Positions 16,491 through 25,280 of a stretch of DNA of 64,000 nt are shown piece after piece; positions within the stretch are counted from its first letter, which is position 1, and every line of letters starts with the position of its first letter. The DNA is from Tatumella punctata (lineage in GTDB: Bacteria; Pseudomonadota; Gammaproteobacteria; Enterobacterales; Enterobacteriaceae). The position numbers were made by a program, and so were the translations under genes. The notes beneath the pieces are model-generated. The model was not told the DNA's origin, searched no databases, and worked only from the letters and a program-made list of their open reading frames with translations. Where the stretch lies: NCBI RefSeq assembly GCF_039523735.1, contig NZ_BAAAFW010000060.1, positions 124,001 to 188,000 of the forward strand, in the 5' to 3' direction.

Positions 16491-17235
16491 CTGTTGCACT
16501 CCTCTGTATAGGTTACGCCTGGCGGCCCGCAGACTGCCCGGCGACGCTTATGCCGTCTCTCCCCGGACGACAGCACCCTCTGAATAAAGCAATTATCAGG
16601 CCACAATGATGTAGCCTGAGAAAAACCGGTTATATCGGGTCTGTCAGGGCCAGTTATGCACAGCCAGTGGCTATCGGCAGGCGCTGTTGCACTTTACCGG
16701 TGCCGGGCGGAATGCTTTAGGGTGCATCCTGACCGCTAAAAAGGCAGAAAATCTGAGGAGAGGTACTTGACCGTAGTGAAAAATAACGTAAAGCCGTGCT
16801 GCGGCAATGATTTGAAAACTGACATAAGGGGTAAAAAAAGCCAAAAAAAATTTTTTTTAATCTGGCTGAAAAGGGATTAATAATTTATACACAGCCGATG
16901 CTATCAGGGCTAAAAACAGTTATCCACTATTCCTGTGGATAACTATGTGCATTAGCATCTTAAAACAGGGCTGAAGCAAGGAAATATGCGGTCTGGCAAC
17001 AGACTGGCTGTAAATCGGACTTTTGATATTAACTGTATATATTCAATTAGTTAATTAAAAGCAAGCCTGCGGACAGTCAGACGGCCGATTATGGCAGTGG
17101 TTTATTACATTAACTTGACAAACGATAAAGTCGGCAGGCAGTCGGTGGATAACACTGGCCACGGAGACAATCGCGCGGAGAAATAAAAATTATTTCTCGT
17201 TAAAATTCCTTAAGTCACATTGTGATATGTATCCG
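16491..17235. other. Gene-free stretch upstream of uvrB with DnaA-box-like sites
   Basis: No convincing gene on either strand. It holds a palindromic A8T8 tract (about 16844-16859) and four 9-mers that match or nearly match the DnaA box TTATNCACA: TTATACACA (16885-16893, plus), TTATCCACT (16920-16928, plus), TTATCCACA (16934-16942, minus) and TTATCCACC (17144-17152, minus). The second and third form a 10-bp inverted repeat AGTTATCCAC/GTGGATAACT with a 7-base loop. E. coli uvrB is reported to carry a DnaA box in its control region, so this may be an expanded form of that site. Confidence 0.55.
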
Positions 17236-17255
17236 TACTGGCTGTATACCCAGTA
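17236..17255 (+). promoter_or_regulatory. LexA (SOS) box of uvrB
   Basis: TACTGGCTGTATACCCAGTA is a symmetrical SOS-box-like 20-mer; its CTGG-N8-CCAG core departs by one base per half from CTGT-N8-ACAG, and E. coli uvrB itself has a CTGG half. It lies 74 bases before the uvrB start. A plausible promoter follows: CTGGCA (17261-17266), 17-base spacer, TAGAAT (17284-17289). Confidence 0.7.
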
Positions 17256-17328
17256 TGACACTGGCAAATTTTCGTTCAGTGGTTAGAATAGATCCCCCGC
17301 CAGAACAGATGCGACAGGTGACCCTACG

Positions 17329-19359
17329 ATGAGCAAAGTTTTCACACTCCATTCGGAATTCAAACCGTCAGGTGATCAGCCTGAGGCCATCCGCCGTCTG
17401 GAGGAAGGGCTGGAAGACGGATTAGCACACCAGACATTGCTCGGGGTGACCGGCTCCGGAAAAACCTTTACGGTGGCTAATGTGATTGCTGACCTGAACC
17501 GGCCAACGATGGTACTGGCCCCCAATAAAACCCTGGCGGCCCAGTTATACGGTGAGATGAAAGCCTTTTTCCCTGATAATGCTGTCGAATACTTTGTGTC
17601 TTACTATGATTATTACCAGCCCGAAGCCTATGTGCCGAGCTCGGATACCTTTATCGAGAAAGATGCCTCGGTCAACGAGCATATTGAGCAAATGCGTCTG
17701 TCGGCAACCAAAGCTTTACTGGAACGCCGCGATGTCATTGTGGTCGCTTCCGTTTCGGCGATCTATGGTCTGGGTGATCCGGATTTATATCTGAAAATGA
17801 TGCTGCACCTTAGCCGGGGAATGATCATTGACCAGCGCAGTATTCTGCGCCGACTGGCTGAGCTGCAATATACCCGTAATGACCAGGCTTTTCAGCGCGG
17901 AACATTCCGCGTGCGTGGCGAGGTGATTGATATTTTCCCTGCCGAATCTGATGAAATTGCTCTGCGGGTCGAACTGTTTGATGATGAAGTCGAACGACTG
18001 TCGATCTTTGATCCTTTAACCGGTCAGGTGGCACAGACGGTTCCCCGCTATACGGTTTACCCTAAAACTCACTATGTCACGCCACGTGAACGTATTGTGC
18101 AGTCGATGGAAGAGATAAAACTGGAACTGGCCGATCGCCGCCGTGTATTGCTGGAAAATAATAAATTACTCGAAGAACAAAGGATTACGCAGCGTACTCA
18201 GTTCGATTTAGAAATGATGAATGAGCTGGGTTACTGCTCGGGTATCGAAAACTATTCACGTTATCTCTCGGGCCGCGGGCCGGGAGAGCCACCGCCAACC
18301 CTGTTCGATTATCTGCCCGCCGACGGCCTGCTGGTGGTCGATGAATCACACGTCACTATTCCGCAAATAGGCGGAATGTACCGGGGGGATCGGGCGCGTA
18401 AAGAAAACCTGGTCGAGTATGGTTTCCGTTTACCTTCGGCGCTGGATAACCGCCCGCTGAAATTTGAAGAATTTGAAGCTCTGGCACCCCAGACGATTTA
18501 TGTTTCTGCGACCCCGGGGGCATATGAACTGGACAAATCCGGCGATGAAGTGATTGACCAGGTCGTCCGGCCAACGGGGCTGCTGGATCCGCTGATTGAA
18601 GTGCGTCCGGTGGCGACACAGGTAGATGATTTATTATCTGAAATTCGTCAGCGGGTCGAAATTAATGAGCGGGTACTGGTGACCACTCTGACCAAACGGA
18701 TGGCGGAAGATCTGACCGAATATCTTGAGGAGCATGGTGAGCGGGTACGTTATCTGCATTCCGACATTGATACGGTCGAGAGGATGGAGATTATCCGCGA
18801 TTTACGGTTAGGCGAATTTGACGTACTGGTGGGCATAAACCTGTTACGGGAAGGGCTGGATATGCCGGAAGTTTCGCTGGTGGCTATTCTGGATGCAGAT
18901 AAAGAAGGTTTCCTGCGTTCTGAACGTTCTCTGATTCAGACGATTGGCCGTGCGGCTCGTAATATCAGTGGTAAGGCTATTCTGTACGGCGATCGTATTA
19001 CGCCTTCCATGGCACGTGCTATTGAAGAAACTGAGCGCCGCAGGGAGAAACAACAAGCCTGGAACCAGCAACACGGGATTGTACCGACCCGGTTAAATAA
19101 GAAAGTGACTGACATCCTTGAACTGGGGCAGGGAATTGGCCGTACGAAAGGGAAGTCTCAGGACAAAAATCAGACCAGGCAACGGGCCGCAGAAGCGGCT
19201 GGCCAGTATGCAGCATTAACCCCGCAGGCAATGCAGAAAAAAATTGCCGAATTGGAGGCCAGAATGCAGAAGCATGCCATGGATCTTGAGTTTGAAGAAG
19301 CTGCGCGGCTACGTGATGAATTACATGAGGTCCGGGCACTGTTTATCGCCGCCTCCTGA
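17329..19359 (+). CDS. uvrB: Excinuclease ABC subunit B
   Basis: DNA damage-verification helicase-like subunit of nucleotide excision repair; receives DNA from UvrA and recruits UvrC. The 676 residues (E. coli 673) hold Walker A GVTGSGKT (39-46), the beta-hairpin YYDYYQPEAYVP used to clamp DNA (about 92-103), the DESH box near residue 340, the VLVGINLLREGLDMPEV and QTIGRAARN helicase motifs, and a C-terminal UVR coiled-coil (MQKKIAELEARMQKHAMDLE) that binds UvrC. It is preceded by a LexA box and faces ybhK 19 bases downstream. Confidence 0.97.
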   Translation: MSKVFTLHSEFKPSGDQPEAIRRLEEGLEDGLAHQTLLGVTGSGKTFTVANVIADLNRPTMVLAPNKTLAAQLYGEMKAFFPDNAVEYFVSYYDYYQPEAYVPSSDTFIEKDASVNEHIEQMRLSATKALLERRDVIVVASVSAIYGLGDPDLYLKMMLHLSRGMIIDQRSILRRLAELQYTRNDQAFQRGTFRVRGEVIDIFPAESDEIALRVELFDDEVERLSIFDPLTGQVAQTVPRYTVYPKTHYVTPRERIVQSMEEIKLELADRRRVLLENNKLLEEQRITQRTQFDLEMMNELGYCSGIENYSRYLSGRGPGEPPPTLFDYLPADGLLVVDESHVTIPQIGGMYRGDRARKENLVEYGFRLPSALDNRPLKFEEFEALAPQTIYVSATPGAYELDKSGDEVIDQVVRPTGLLDPLIEVRPVATQVDDLLSEIRQRVEINERVLVTTLTKRMAEDLTEYLEEHGERVRYLHSDIDTVERMEIIRDLRLGEFDVLVGINLLREGLDMPEVSLVAILDADKEGFLRSERSLIQTIGRAARNISGKAILYGDRITPSMARAIEETERRREKQQAWNQQHGIVPTRLNKKVTDILELGQGIGRTKGKSQDKNQTRQRAAEAAGQYAALTPQAMQKKIAELEARMQKHAMDLEFEEAARLRDELHEVRALFIAAS

Positions 19360-19378
19360 GTATCCGTGGGGCGGCGGA

Positions 19379-20281
19379 CTATCCCAGACTCTGTACGGCC
19401 TTTTCCAGGGCAATATGCAGCAAATGCCGGTCATGACGGTATCTGATATCACCGGCTTCAAGGGGATGCTGAATAATTCTGCGCCCCCCCAGCTGGCTGA
19501 TATCAGCGGCAGGACTGACAATAACGGCATCAATCACCCTGCGGCCAATCACCTGCTCCATTTTCTGTAGTTTATCGCTGACCGTCAGAGAACCCGCAGG
19601 ACTGTGTTCTTTCCCCAGATTACCAATAAAAATCATTTTGGCCGGGGTACGTCGCAGGGCGGTCGCCATCTGTTCCATCAGCAGTACCGGCATCAGGCTG
19701 GTATAAAAACTGCCGGGGCCGATTAAGATCAAATCAGCTTCAGCGATAGCCTCTGTCGCTTCACGTGTCGCGGTTACCTGCGGAAAGAGCGTCAGGGAAC
19801 AGGGCAGTTCATCCATTGCATCAATGGCAGTTTCACCATATACAGCATTTCCCCGACTATCGGTAGCGACCAGGTCAACCGGTTGCTCTGACATCGGGAT
19901 CAGAAAAGCATCCACTTTCAGGACATTACGGATAAGATTAATCGCCTCCAGCGGTCTGACACTCAGATTATCCAGCGCTTTCAGCATCAGGTTCCCCAGA
20001 TTATGTCCGGCCAGTTCACCGTTACCACTAAAGCGGTATTCGAACATGGCAGAGGCGATGCCGGGTTCAGTAATTAACTGATTCAGACAATTGCGCATAT
20101 CACCCCAGGCAATTCCGCCTTCCGAGCGACGGATCCTGCCGGTGGAACCCCCGTTATCCGTGGTGGTGACAATTCCGGTTAGCCGTGACCCGAGAGAGGA
20201 GAGGGATGACATCACGCGGCCTAAACCATGCCCCCCGCCAATGGCCACAACGCGATCTAAATCTGCCAGCGTGCGATTCAT
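19379..20281 (-). CDS. ybhK: YvcK/CofD-like family protein YbhK
   Basis: A 300-residue member of the gluconeogenesis-factor (YvcK)/CofD-like family. The N-terminal nucleotide-sugar site reads VAIGGGHGLGRVMSSL, then TTDNGGSTGRIR and WGDMRNCLNQL; GPGSFYTSLMP is near residue 195. YvcK homologues bind UDP-sugars and link central metabolism to the cell wall in Gram-positives; the enterobacterial role is unclear. The frame is open to 20431 but the ATG at 20281 (MNRTLADLDRVV) corresponds to the E. coli start. It diverges from the moa operon, as in E. coli. Confidence 0.92.
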   Translation of the reverse strand: MNRTLADLDRVVAIGGGHGLGRVMSSLSSLGSRLTGIVTTTDNGGSTGRIRRSEGGIAWGDMRNCLNQLITEPGIASAMFEYRFSGNGELAGHNLGNLMLKALDNLSVRPLEAINLIRNVLKVDAFLIPMSEQPVDLVATDSRGNAVYGETAIDAMDELPCSLTLFPQVTATREATEAIAEADLILIGPGSFYTSLMPVLLMEQMATALRRTPAKMIFIGNLGKEHSPAGSLTVSDKLQKMEQVIGRRVIDAVIVSPAADISQLGGRRIIQHPLEAGDIRYRHDRHLLHIALEKAVQSLG

Positions 20282-20510
20282 AATTATCCTTTGGTTAGCT
20301 GTTAGCCCGGGGTGACAAATATCTGCCAAACAACCAGCAGAGAAACAGTTATTCTCTCTTAATAAAAGCCTGTTTAACAGAGGATTAATCTGTAGCGGTA
20401 AATGAACATTAACCGCCACAGCGGAGGCCAATAGCGTGACTTATGGAGAGGTTTCGCGCTAAAATTCGTTCGGGCGATTATCTGTACTGATAATCTACAC
20501 TCTAAGCCCG

Positions 20511-20607
20511 TATCACCTACGTTATCACGGGTAATAAGGTGTCCGGGCCGCAGTTATTACTGCCAGGGTGCGGGAAGAAATGACCGCATCTCCCGACTTC
20601 GGAAAGG
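20511..20607 (+). ncRNA. Probable molybdenum-cofactor (Moco) riboswitch in the moaA leader
   Basis: The 300-base leader between ybhK and moaA ends in a GC-rich segment with several complementary stretches and the terminal hairpin CTCCCGACTTCGGAAAGG, in which the likely ribosome site (AAAGG, 20603-20607) is partly paired. E. coli moaA carries a Moco-sensing RNA at the same place that hides its ribosome site when cofactor is abundant. Boundaries are approximate and the call rests on position plus this 3' element; a covariance search (Rfam Moco_RNA_motif) would decide. Confidence 0.6.
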
Positions 20608-20614
20608 TGTTTCT

Positions 20615-21601
20615 GTGTCTCAGTTGATTGATACGTTTGATCGGCGGTTTTACTATCTGCGTCTGTCAGTGACGGATGTGTGTAATTTTCGCTGCACATA
20701 CTGCCTGCCGGATGGTTACCGTCCACACAGTGTCCGCAATAAAGGCTTTTTATCCACGGATGAAATCCGCCGGGTGACCCGCGCCTTTGCCGCAGCCGGC
20801 ACCGAAAAAATTCGGCTTACGGGCGGCGAGCCTTCCTTACGGCGTGACTTCACGGATATTATTGCCGCCGTCAGAGAAAACCCGCACCTGCGTAAGATTG
20901 CCACCACAACTAATGGCTACCGTCTGCAACGTGATATCCGCCATTGGCGTGATGCGGGCCTGACCGCCGTCAATGTCAGTATTGACAGCCTTGATGCCCG
21001 CCAGTTTTATGCCATTACCGGCCAGGATAAATTTCGCCAGGTCATGGCGGGGATTGATGCGGCTTTTGAGGCCGGGTTTGAGATGGTTAAGGTCAATACA
21101 GTATTAATGCGGGACGTTAACAGCCAGCATTTGCAGACATTTCTTGACTGGATCCGTGACCGCCCTGTGCAGTTACGCTTTATCGAATTGATGGAAACCG
21201 GTGACGGCAGTGACCTGTTCAGGAAACATCACATTTCGGGTCAGGTCATTCGCCAGCAATTAATTGAACGTGGCTGGCAACTGCAGCAAAGAGCAAAAGA
21301 TGATGGCCCGGCGCAGGTATTTTCACACCCGGATTACCAGGGAGGGGTCGGTTTGATTATGCCCTATGAAAAAGATTTTTGCCTGAGCTGTAACCGGCTG
21401 CGGGTGTCGGCGACAGGTAACCTGCACTTATGTCTGTTTGGTGAAAACGGGATACCACTGCGGGATTTACTGGTCAGTGACCAGCAACAGGATGAGCTGC
21501 TGGCACGGATTACACAAAGCCTCGGGCAGAAGAAGCAAACCCACTTTCTGCAACAGGGAAATACCGGCCATACCCAAAACCTTTCGTTTATTGGCGGATA
21601 G
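20615..21601 (+). CDS. moaA: GTP 3',8-cyclase MoaA
   Basis: Radical-SAM enzyme that starts molybdopterin synthesis by converting GTP to 3',8-cyclo-GTP. The 328-residue product has the N-terminal cluster CNFRCTYC (Cys23, Cys27, Cys30), the SAM motif TGGEPSLRRD, the C-terminal cluster CLSCNRLRVSATGNLHLC and the conserved C-terminal Gly-Gly. The start is GTG at 20615, seven bases after AAAGG; no upstream ATG fits the family N-terminus. First gene of moaABCDE, preceded by a likely Moco riboswitch. Confidence 0.95.
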   Translation: MSQLIDTFDRRFYYLRLSVTDVCNFRCTYCLPDGYRPHSVRNKGFLSTDEIRRVTRAFAAAGTEKIRLTGGEPSLRRDFTDIIAAVRENPHLRKIATTTNGYRLQRDIRHWRDAGLTAVNVSIDSLDARQFYAITGQDKFRQVMAGIDAAFEAGFEMVKVNTVLMRDVNSQHLQTFLDWIRDRPVQLRFIELMETGDGSDLFRKHHISGQVIRQQLIERGWQLQQRAKDDGPAQVFSHPDYQGGVGLIMPYEKDFCLSCNRLRVSATGNLHLCLFGENGIPLRDLLVSDQQQDELLARITQSLGQKKQTHFLQQGNTGHTQNLSFIGG

Positions 21602-21616
21602 TCAGGAGAGACCAGC

Positions 21617-22132
21617 ATGAGCAAATCCCCGCGGGAATTTATTCCGCTTAGCGTGGCACTGCTTACAGTGTCAGACAACAGAGACCAACACAGCGATAGC
21701 TCCGGTGATTACTTTCGTGAAGCGGTTACTGCAGCCGGCCATCGGGTCACGGAACAGGTGATCTGTCAGGATAACTGCTATCACCTCCGGGCTGTGGTTT
21801 CACGCTGGATTGCCGGTGAACAGGTGCAGGTGGTCATTGTTAATGGAGGTACCGGTTTCCATGCTAAAAACAGTACCCCGCAGGCATTACTGCCCCTGTT
21901 TGACCGGACTATTGATGGATTCGGCGAATTGTTCCGGATGATCTCCTATGAAGAGATTGGTTCAGCGACACTGCAATCGCGCGCAGTGGCGGGTATGGCC
22001 AACCGGACGCTGATTTTTGCTGTGCCCGGCTCAACGGCAGCCTGCCGTCAGGCGTGGGAGCGTATTATCGCGTCACAAATTGATGCCGCTACGGCACCCT
22101 GTAATTTTGTCTCACAATTGAAGAACCAGTGA
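21617..22132 (+). CDS. moaB: Molybdenum cofactor biosynthesis protein MoaB
   Basis: A 171-residue MogA/MoaB-fold protein (E. coli MoaB 170). In E. coli it is not essential for cofactor synthesis, MogA doing the molybdopterin adenylylation. The conserved block reads NGGTGFHAKNSTPQALLPLFD, followed by GFGELFRMISYEEIGSATLQSRAVAG. In MogA and E. coli MoaB the residue aligned with the Asn of AKNSTP is Asp, a residue implicated in adenylylation by MogA, so this copy probably lacks that activity. It follows moaA by 15 bases with an AGGAGAG ribosome site. Confidence 0.93.
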   Translation: MSKSPREFIPLSVALLTVSDNRDQHSDSSGDYFREAVTAAGHRVTEQVICQDNCYHLRAVVSRWIAGEQVQVVIVNGGTGFHAKNSTPQALLPLFDRTIDGFGELFRMISYEEIGSATLQSRAVAGMANRTLIFAVPGSTAACRQAWERIIASQIDAATAPCNFVSQLKNQ

Positions 22133-22133
22133 T

Positions 22134-22619
22134 ATGTCGCGACTCACTCATATAAACAGTGCCGGAGAGGCACATATGGTCGATGTTTCTGCCAAGCAGG
22201 AGACCGTCCGGGAAGCCCGTGCTGAGGTATTTGTCAGTATAAATCAGCAGACATTACAAATGATTGCTGATGGCAGTCACCACAAAGGGGATGTATTCGC
22301 AACTGCGCGGATTGCAGGTATTCAGGCGGCCAAACGCACCTGGGAGCTTATCCCCCTTTGTCATCCGCTAATGCTGAGTAAAGTTGAAGTTTCACTGACC
22401 CTGTGCGAGCAGCATCAGCAGGTACATATTGAAACACTGTGCCGGCTGACGGGAAAAACAGGTGTGGAAATGGAAGCGCTGACTGCCGCCTCGGTGGCCG
22501 CACTGACCATCTATGATATGTGCAAGGCAGTGCAGAAAGACATTGTTATTGACAGGCTGAGGCTGGTCAGTAAATCCGGCGGTAAGTCGGGTAATTTCAG
22601 GGCGGATAATCATGATTAA
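22134..22619 (+). CDS. moaC: Cyclic pyranopterin monophosphate synthase MoaC
   Basis: Rearranges 3',8-cyclo-GTP to cyclic pyranopterin monophosphate. Exactly the E. coli length (161). Conserved blocks are MVDVSAKQETVREARAE, KGDVFATARIAGIQAAKRT, LIPLCHPLMLSKVEV with the catalytic-site His, and the C-terminal GMEALTAASVAAL-like and DMCKAVQKD...LVSKSGGKSG segments. It follows moaB by one base and overlaps moaD by eight bases. Confidence 0.96.
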   Translation: MSRLTHINSAGEAHMVDVSAKQETVREARAEVFVSINQQTLQMIADGSHHKGDVFATARIAGIQAAKRTWELIPLCHPLMLSKVEVSLTLCEQHQQVHIETLCRLTGKTGVEMEALTAASVAALTIYDMCKAVQKDIVIDRLRLVSKSGGKSGNFRADNHD

Positions 22620-22857
22620 CGTATTGTTATTTGCCCGGGTCCGGGAACTGGCAGGCACTGACGGCGTGACTGTCGCTGCTGAATACTCAGATGCTGAGTC
22701 ACTGCGTCTGGCTCTGAGCCTTAAGGACAGCCGCTGGGCCATGGCGCTGGAGCAGGGGAAGCTGCTGGTGGCCGTTAATCAGACCCTGGTGCCGTTCAGC
22801 CACCCGTTACAGGATGGCGACGAAGTTGCTTTCTTTCCGCCGGTCACCGGAGGTTAA
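22612..22857 (+). CDS. moaD: Molybdopterin synthase sulfur carrier subunit MoaD
   Basis: Ubiquitin-like small subunit, 81 residues, that carries a thiocarboxylate at its C-terminal Gly-Gly (…FFPPVTGG) for dithiolene formation; it is activated by MoeB, whose gene is at 50877-51635 in this window. The ATG is within the last codons of moaC (eight-base overlap). moaE follows after six bases. Confidence 0.95.
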   Translation: MINVLLFARVRELAGTDGVTVAAEYSDAESLRLALSLKDSRWAMALEQGKLLVAVNQTLVPFSHPLQDGDEVAFFPPVTGG

Positions 22858-22863
22858 CGGACC

Positions 22864-23328
22864 ATGATTCATACACACATCAGGGTGGGCGAAGCACCAT
22901 TTTCTCTGGCAGAAGCCCATGAATGGCTGTCTGGTGATGATCAGGACGGCGCAGTGGTCACTTTTACCGGTAAAGTGCGTAACCATAACTCAGGGGACAG
23001 CGTCGCAACACTGACGCTGGAGCATTATCCGTCGATGACCGAAAAAGTGCTGGCGACGATCGCGGAGCAAGCCCGCGAACGCTGGTCATTACAGCGCATT
23101 GTGATTATTCATCGTGTTGGTAGTCTGGCCCCGGGGCAGCATATTGTGCTGGTCGGTGTCAGCTCGGCACACCGCAGCAGTGCTTTTGCTGCGGCGGAAT
23201 ACATTATGGATCTTCTGAAAACTACAGCGCCGTTCTGGAAGCGGGAAACCACACCACAGGGAGAGCGCTGGCTGGAGGCAAAACAGAGTGATCACCAGGC
23301 GGCAGGGCGCTGGTCAGACTCGTGCTGA
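22864..23328 (+). CDS. moaE: Molybdopterin synthase catalytic subunit MoaE
   Basis: Large subunit of molybdopterin synthase, 154 residues (E. coli 150). Conserved features are GAVVTFTGKVRNHN, LEHYPSMTEKVL, the HRVGSL segment and the C-terminal active-site Lys region TTAPFWKRET and GERWLEAK. Together with MoaD it inserts two sulfurs into cyclic pyranopterin monophosphate. Its stop is overlapped by the GTG start of the following lipoprotein gene. Confidence 0.96.
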   Translation: MIHTHIRVGEAPFSLAEAHEWLSGDDQDGAVVTFTGKVRNHNSGDSVATLTLEHYPSMTEKVLATIAEQARERWSLQRIVIIHRVGSLAPGQHIVLVGVSSAHRSSAFAAAEYIMDLLKTTAPFWKRETTPQGERWLEAKQSDHQAAGRWSDSC

Positions 23329-24476
23329 CAGTGAATCACACTGCCCGTGATCAGCGGCAGTACTGTGTTAACGCTTTCTCTGGCGTTATCCGCGGATGCT
23401 CTCGCAGAGGACTGTTAGTTCTGCTGATGTTACTGGCTGGCTGCAGCCAGCCACTGACGAAGGTGACGCCACAACAAGCGGCGGCACAGCAGGCAGATAT
23501 CCGGCGATTACTGCCGGCATCAGTCAGCGATAAACAAGGCTGGTCAGAGGATATTTATCAGGCCCTCCGCCATCAGTCACTGCCTGTCTCACGACAAAAT
23601 ATCTGTGCTGTAATAGGGATAACCGGCCAGGAGTCGGGATTTAATGCAGATGCCCCGGTAGCAGACCTGCCCGGGATCGCCCTTAACGAAATTTATCGCC
23701 GCGCGGGGGCGTTATATATTCCCCGGTTTGTTGTGGATACCGCGTTAAAAATTCCGTCATCGGATGGCCGCAGTTATGCAGCACGCCTGAGTACGGTGCG
23801 CAGCGAAAAACAACTCAGTGCTATTTTTGATGATCTGGCAGACAGAGTGCCACTGGGACAACGGTTATTCGGGCATTTTAATCCGGTGCATACGGGGGGG
23901 CCTATGCAGGTCAGTATCGCTTTTGCTGAAGCGCATAACGACGGTTATCCATGGCCGATAGAGCATTCCGTACGACAGGAAGTGTTCACCCGGCGTGGCG
24001 GAGTGTACTTCGGTACCCTGCATTTACTGGGTTACCCGGCCAGTTATCCGGCGATGATTTACCGGTTTGCTGATTTTAATGCAGGCTGGTATGCCAGCCG
24101 TAATGCAGCTTTTCAGGCAGCTGTAATGCAGCTTAGCGGACGTAAGCTGGCCACAGACGGTGACCTGATTCGCTATAACAGTGATGCTGCCGGGGCAACA
24201 GAGCAGGCAGTGCTCAGTTTGCATTCACGACTGGGGATCAGTGCCGGAGATATCCGCCGGCAGTTAGCCCTTAGTAAAACAGAAGCATTTGAGCAGAGTC
24301 AGGTCTGGAAGCAGGTCTTCCTGCTGGCGGATAAGCAGCATGGTTCAGCTTTGCCCCGGCAACGGTTGCCGGGTATTGCATTACACAGCCCGAAGATCAC
24401 CCGTAATCTGACCACCGCATGGTTTGCCGAACGGGTGAACACCCGTTATCAGCAATGTCTGGCGCGGCAAAAATAG
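23322..24476 (+). CDS. DUF1615 family lipoprotein
   Basis: A 384-residue predicted lipoprotein: basic residues RRG, a hydrophobic run LLVLLMLLAG and a lipobox Cys at residue 41 (LLAGC), then SQPLTKV. The body matches the DUF1615 family as I recognise it, with ICAVIGITGQESGFNADAPV (reminiscent of a lytic-transglycosylase Glu-Ser motif), FGHFNPVHTGGPMQVS and YRFADFNAGWYASRN. This points to a periplasm-facing outer- or inner-membrane peptidoglycan-related role, which is inference. The start is GTG at 23322, or the in-frame GTG at 23331; either makes an unusually long n-region. It overlaps moaE by seven bases, so it is read as the last gene of the moa transcript, although it has no evident link to the cofactor. 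E. coli has ybhL next to moaE. Confidence 0.8.
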   Translation: MLTVNHTARDQRQYCVNAFSGVIRGCSRRGLLVLLMLLAGCSQPLTKVTPQQAAAQQADIRRLLPASVSDKQGWSEDIYQALRHQSLPVSRQNICAVIGITGQESGFNADAPVADLPGIALNEIYRRAGALYIPRFVVDTALKIPSSDGRSYAARLSTVRSEKQLSAIFDDLADRVPLGQRLFGHFNPVHTGGPMQVSIAFAEAHNDGYPWPIEHSVRQEVFTRRGGVYFGTLHLLGYPASYPAMIYRFADFNAGWYASRNAAFQAAVMQLSGRKLATDGDLIRYNSDAAGATEQAVLSLHSRLGISAGDIRRQLALSKTEAFEQSQVWKQVFLLADKQHGSALPRQRLPGIALHSPKITRNLTTAWFAERVNTRYQQCLARQK

Positions 24477-24546
24477 CTGACTGGCACAGGACTACCAATG
24501 TGTGCCACACTTACTCTATACGTTTAACCGTTTCAGGAGGCGGAGC

Positions 24547-25257
24547 ATGGAGCGATACCAAAGGCAGGACCACTCAGCATTACAACGGGCGGGTTCCGGT
24601 TTACAAACCTACATGGCGCAGGTTTATGGCTGGATGACCTGTGGATTATTACTGACGGCATTTATCAGCTGGTTTGCGGCCAGAACCCCGCGGGTTATTG
24701 AATTTGTCTTTTCCAGCCAGTTAACTTTTTTTGGTCTGATTATTGTCCAGCTGGCAGTCGTGTTTGTACTGTCCGGGATGGTACATAAAATGAGCAGCGC
24801 GCTGGCGACTTCATTGTTTATGCTGTATTCGGCGCTGACCGGACTGACAATGGCCAGTATTTTTCTGGTTTATACCTATTCATCTATCGCCAGTACATTC
24901 TTTGTGACTGCCGGGATGTTCGGGGCAATGACGTTGTATGGCTATACCACTAAACGTGATTTAAGTCGTCTTGGCAGCCTGATGTTTATGGCGTTGATCG
25001 GTATTCTGATAGCGTCTCTGGTTAACTTCTGGCTGAAAAGTCCGGCGCTGATGTGGGCAATCACCTATATCGGTGTGGTGGTATTCGTCGGGCTGACGGC
25101 GTATGACACCCAGAAGCTAAAAAATATCGGTGAAACTATTGATATCAATGATAAAGAAAACCTGCGCCGTTACAGTATCGTCGGTGCACTGACCCTGTAT
25201 CTTGATTTTATTAACCTGTTCCTGATGCTGTTGCGTATTTTCGGTAACCGCCGTTAA
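24547..25257 (+). CDS. ybhL: BAX inhibitor-1 family inner membrane protein YbhL
   Basis: A 236-residue seven-span membrane protein of the BI-1/TMBIM family (E. coli YbhL 234). The segments GLQTYMAQVYGWMTCGLLLTAF, YSALTGLTMASIFLVYT, MFGAMTLYGYTTKRDLSRLG and VFVGLTAYDTQKLKN are near-identical to YbhL. The ATG at 24547 follows AGGAGG; the in-frame ATG at 24502 has no such site and no family counterpart. Calcium-leak activity is known for a bacterial homologue, but the enterobacterial role is not settled. A terminator follows at once. Confidence 0.92.
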   Translation: MERYQRQDHSALQRAGSGLQTYMAQVYGWMTCGLLLTAFISWFAARTPRVIEFVFSSQLTFFGLIIVQLAVVFVLSGMVHKMSSALATSLFMLYSALTGLTMASIFLVYTYSSIASTFFVTAGMFGAMTLYGYTTKRDLSRLGSLMFMALIGILIASLVNFWLKSPALMWAITYIGVVVFVGLTAYDTQKLKNIGETIDINDKENLRRYSIVGALTLYLDFINLFLMLLRIFGNRR

Positions 25258-25280
25258 TCATCTCACCCGCGATCAATACA

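Noticed and set aside
16500..16800. Remnants of urtD upstream of the UrtE-like gene
   Set aside because: Translation of all minus-strand frames just upstream shows early stops and no UrtD-like ending.
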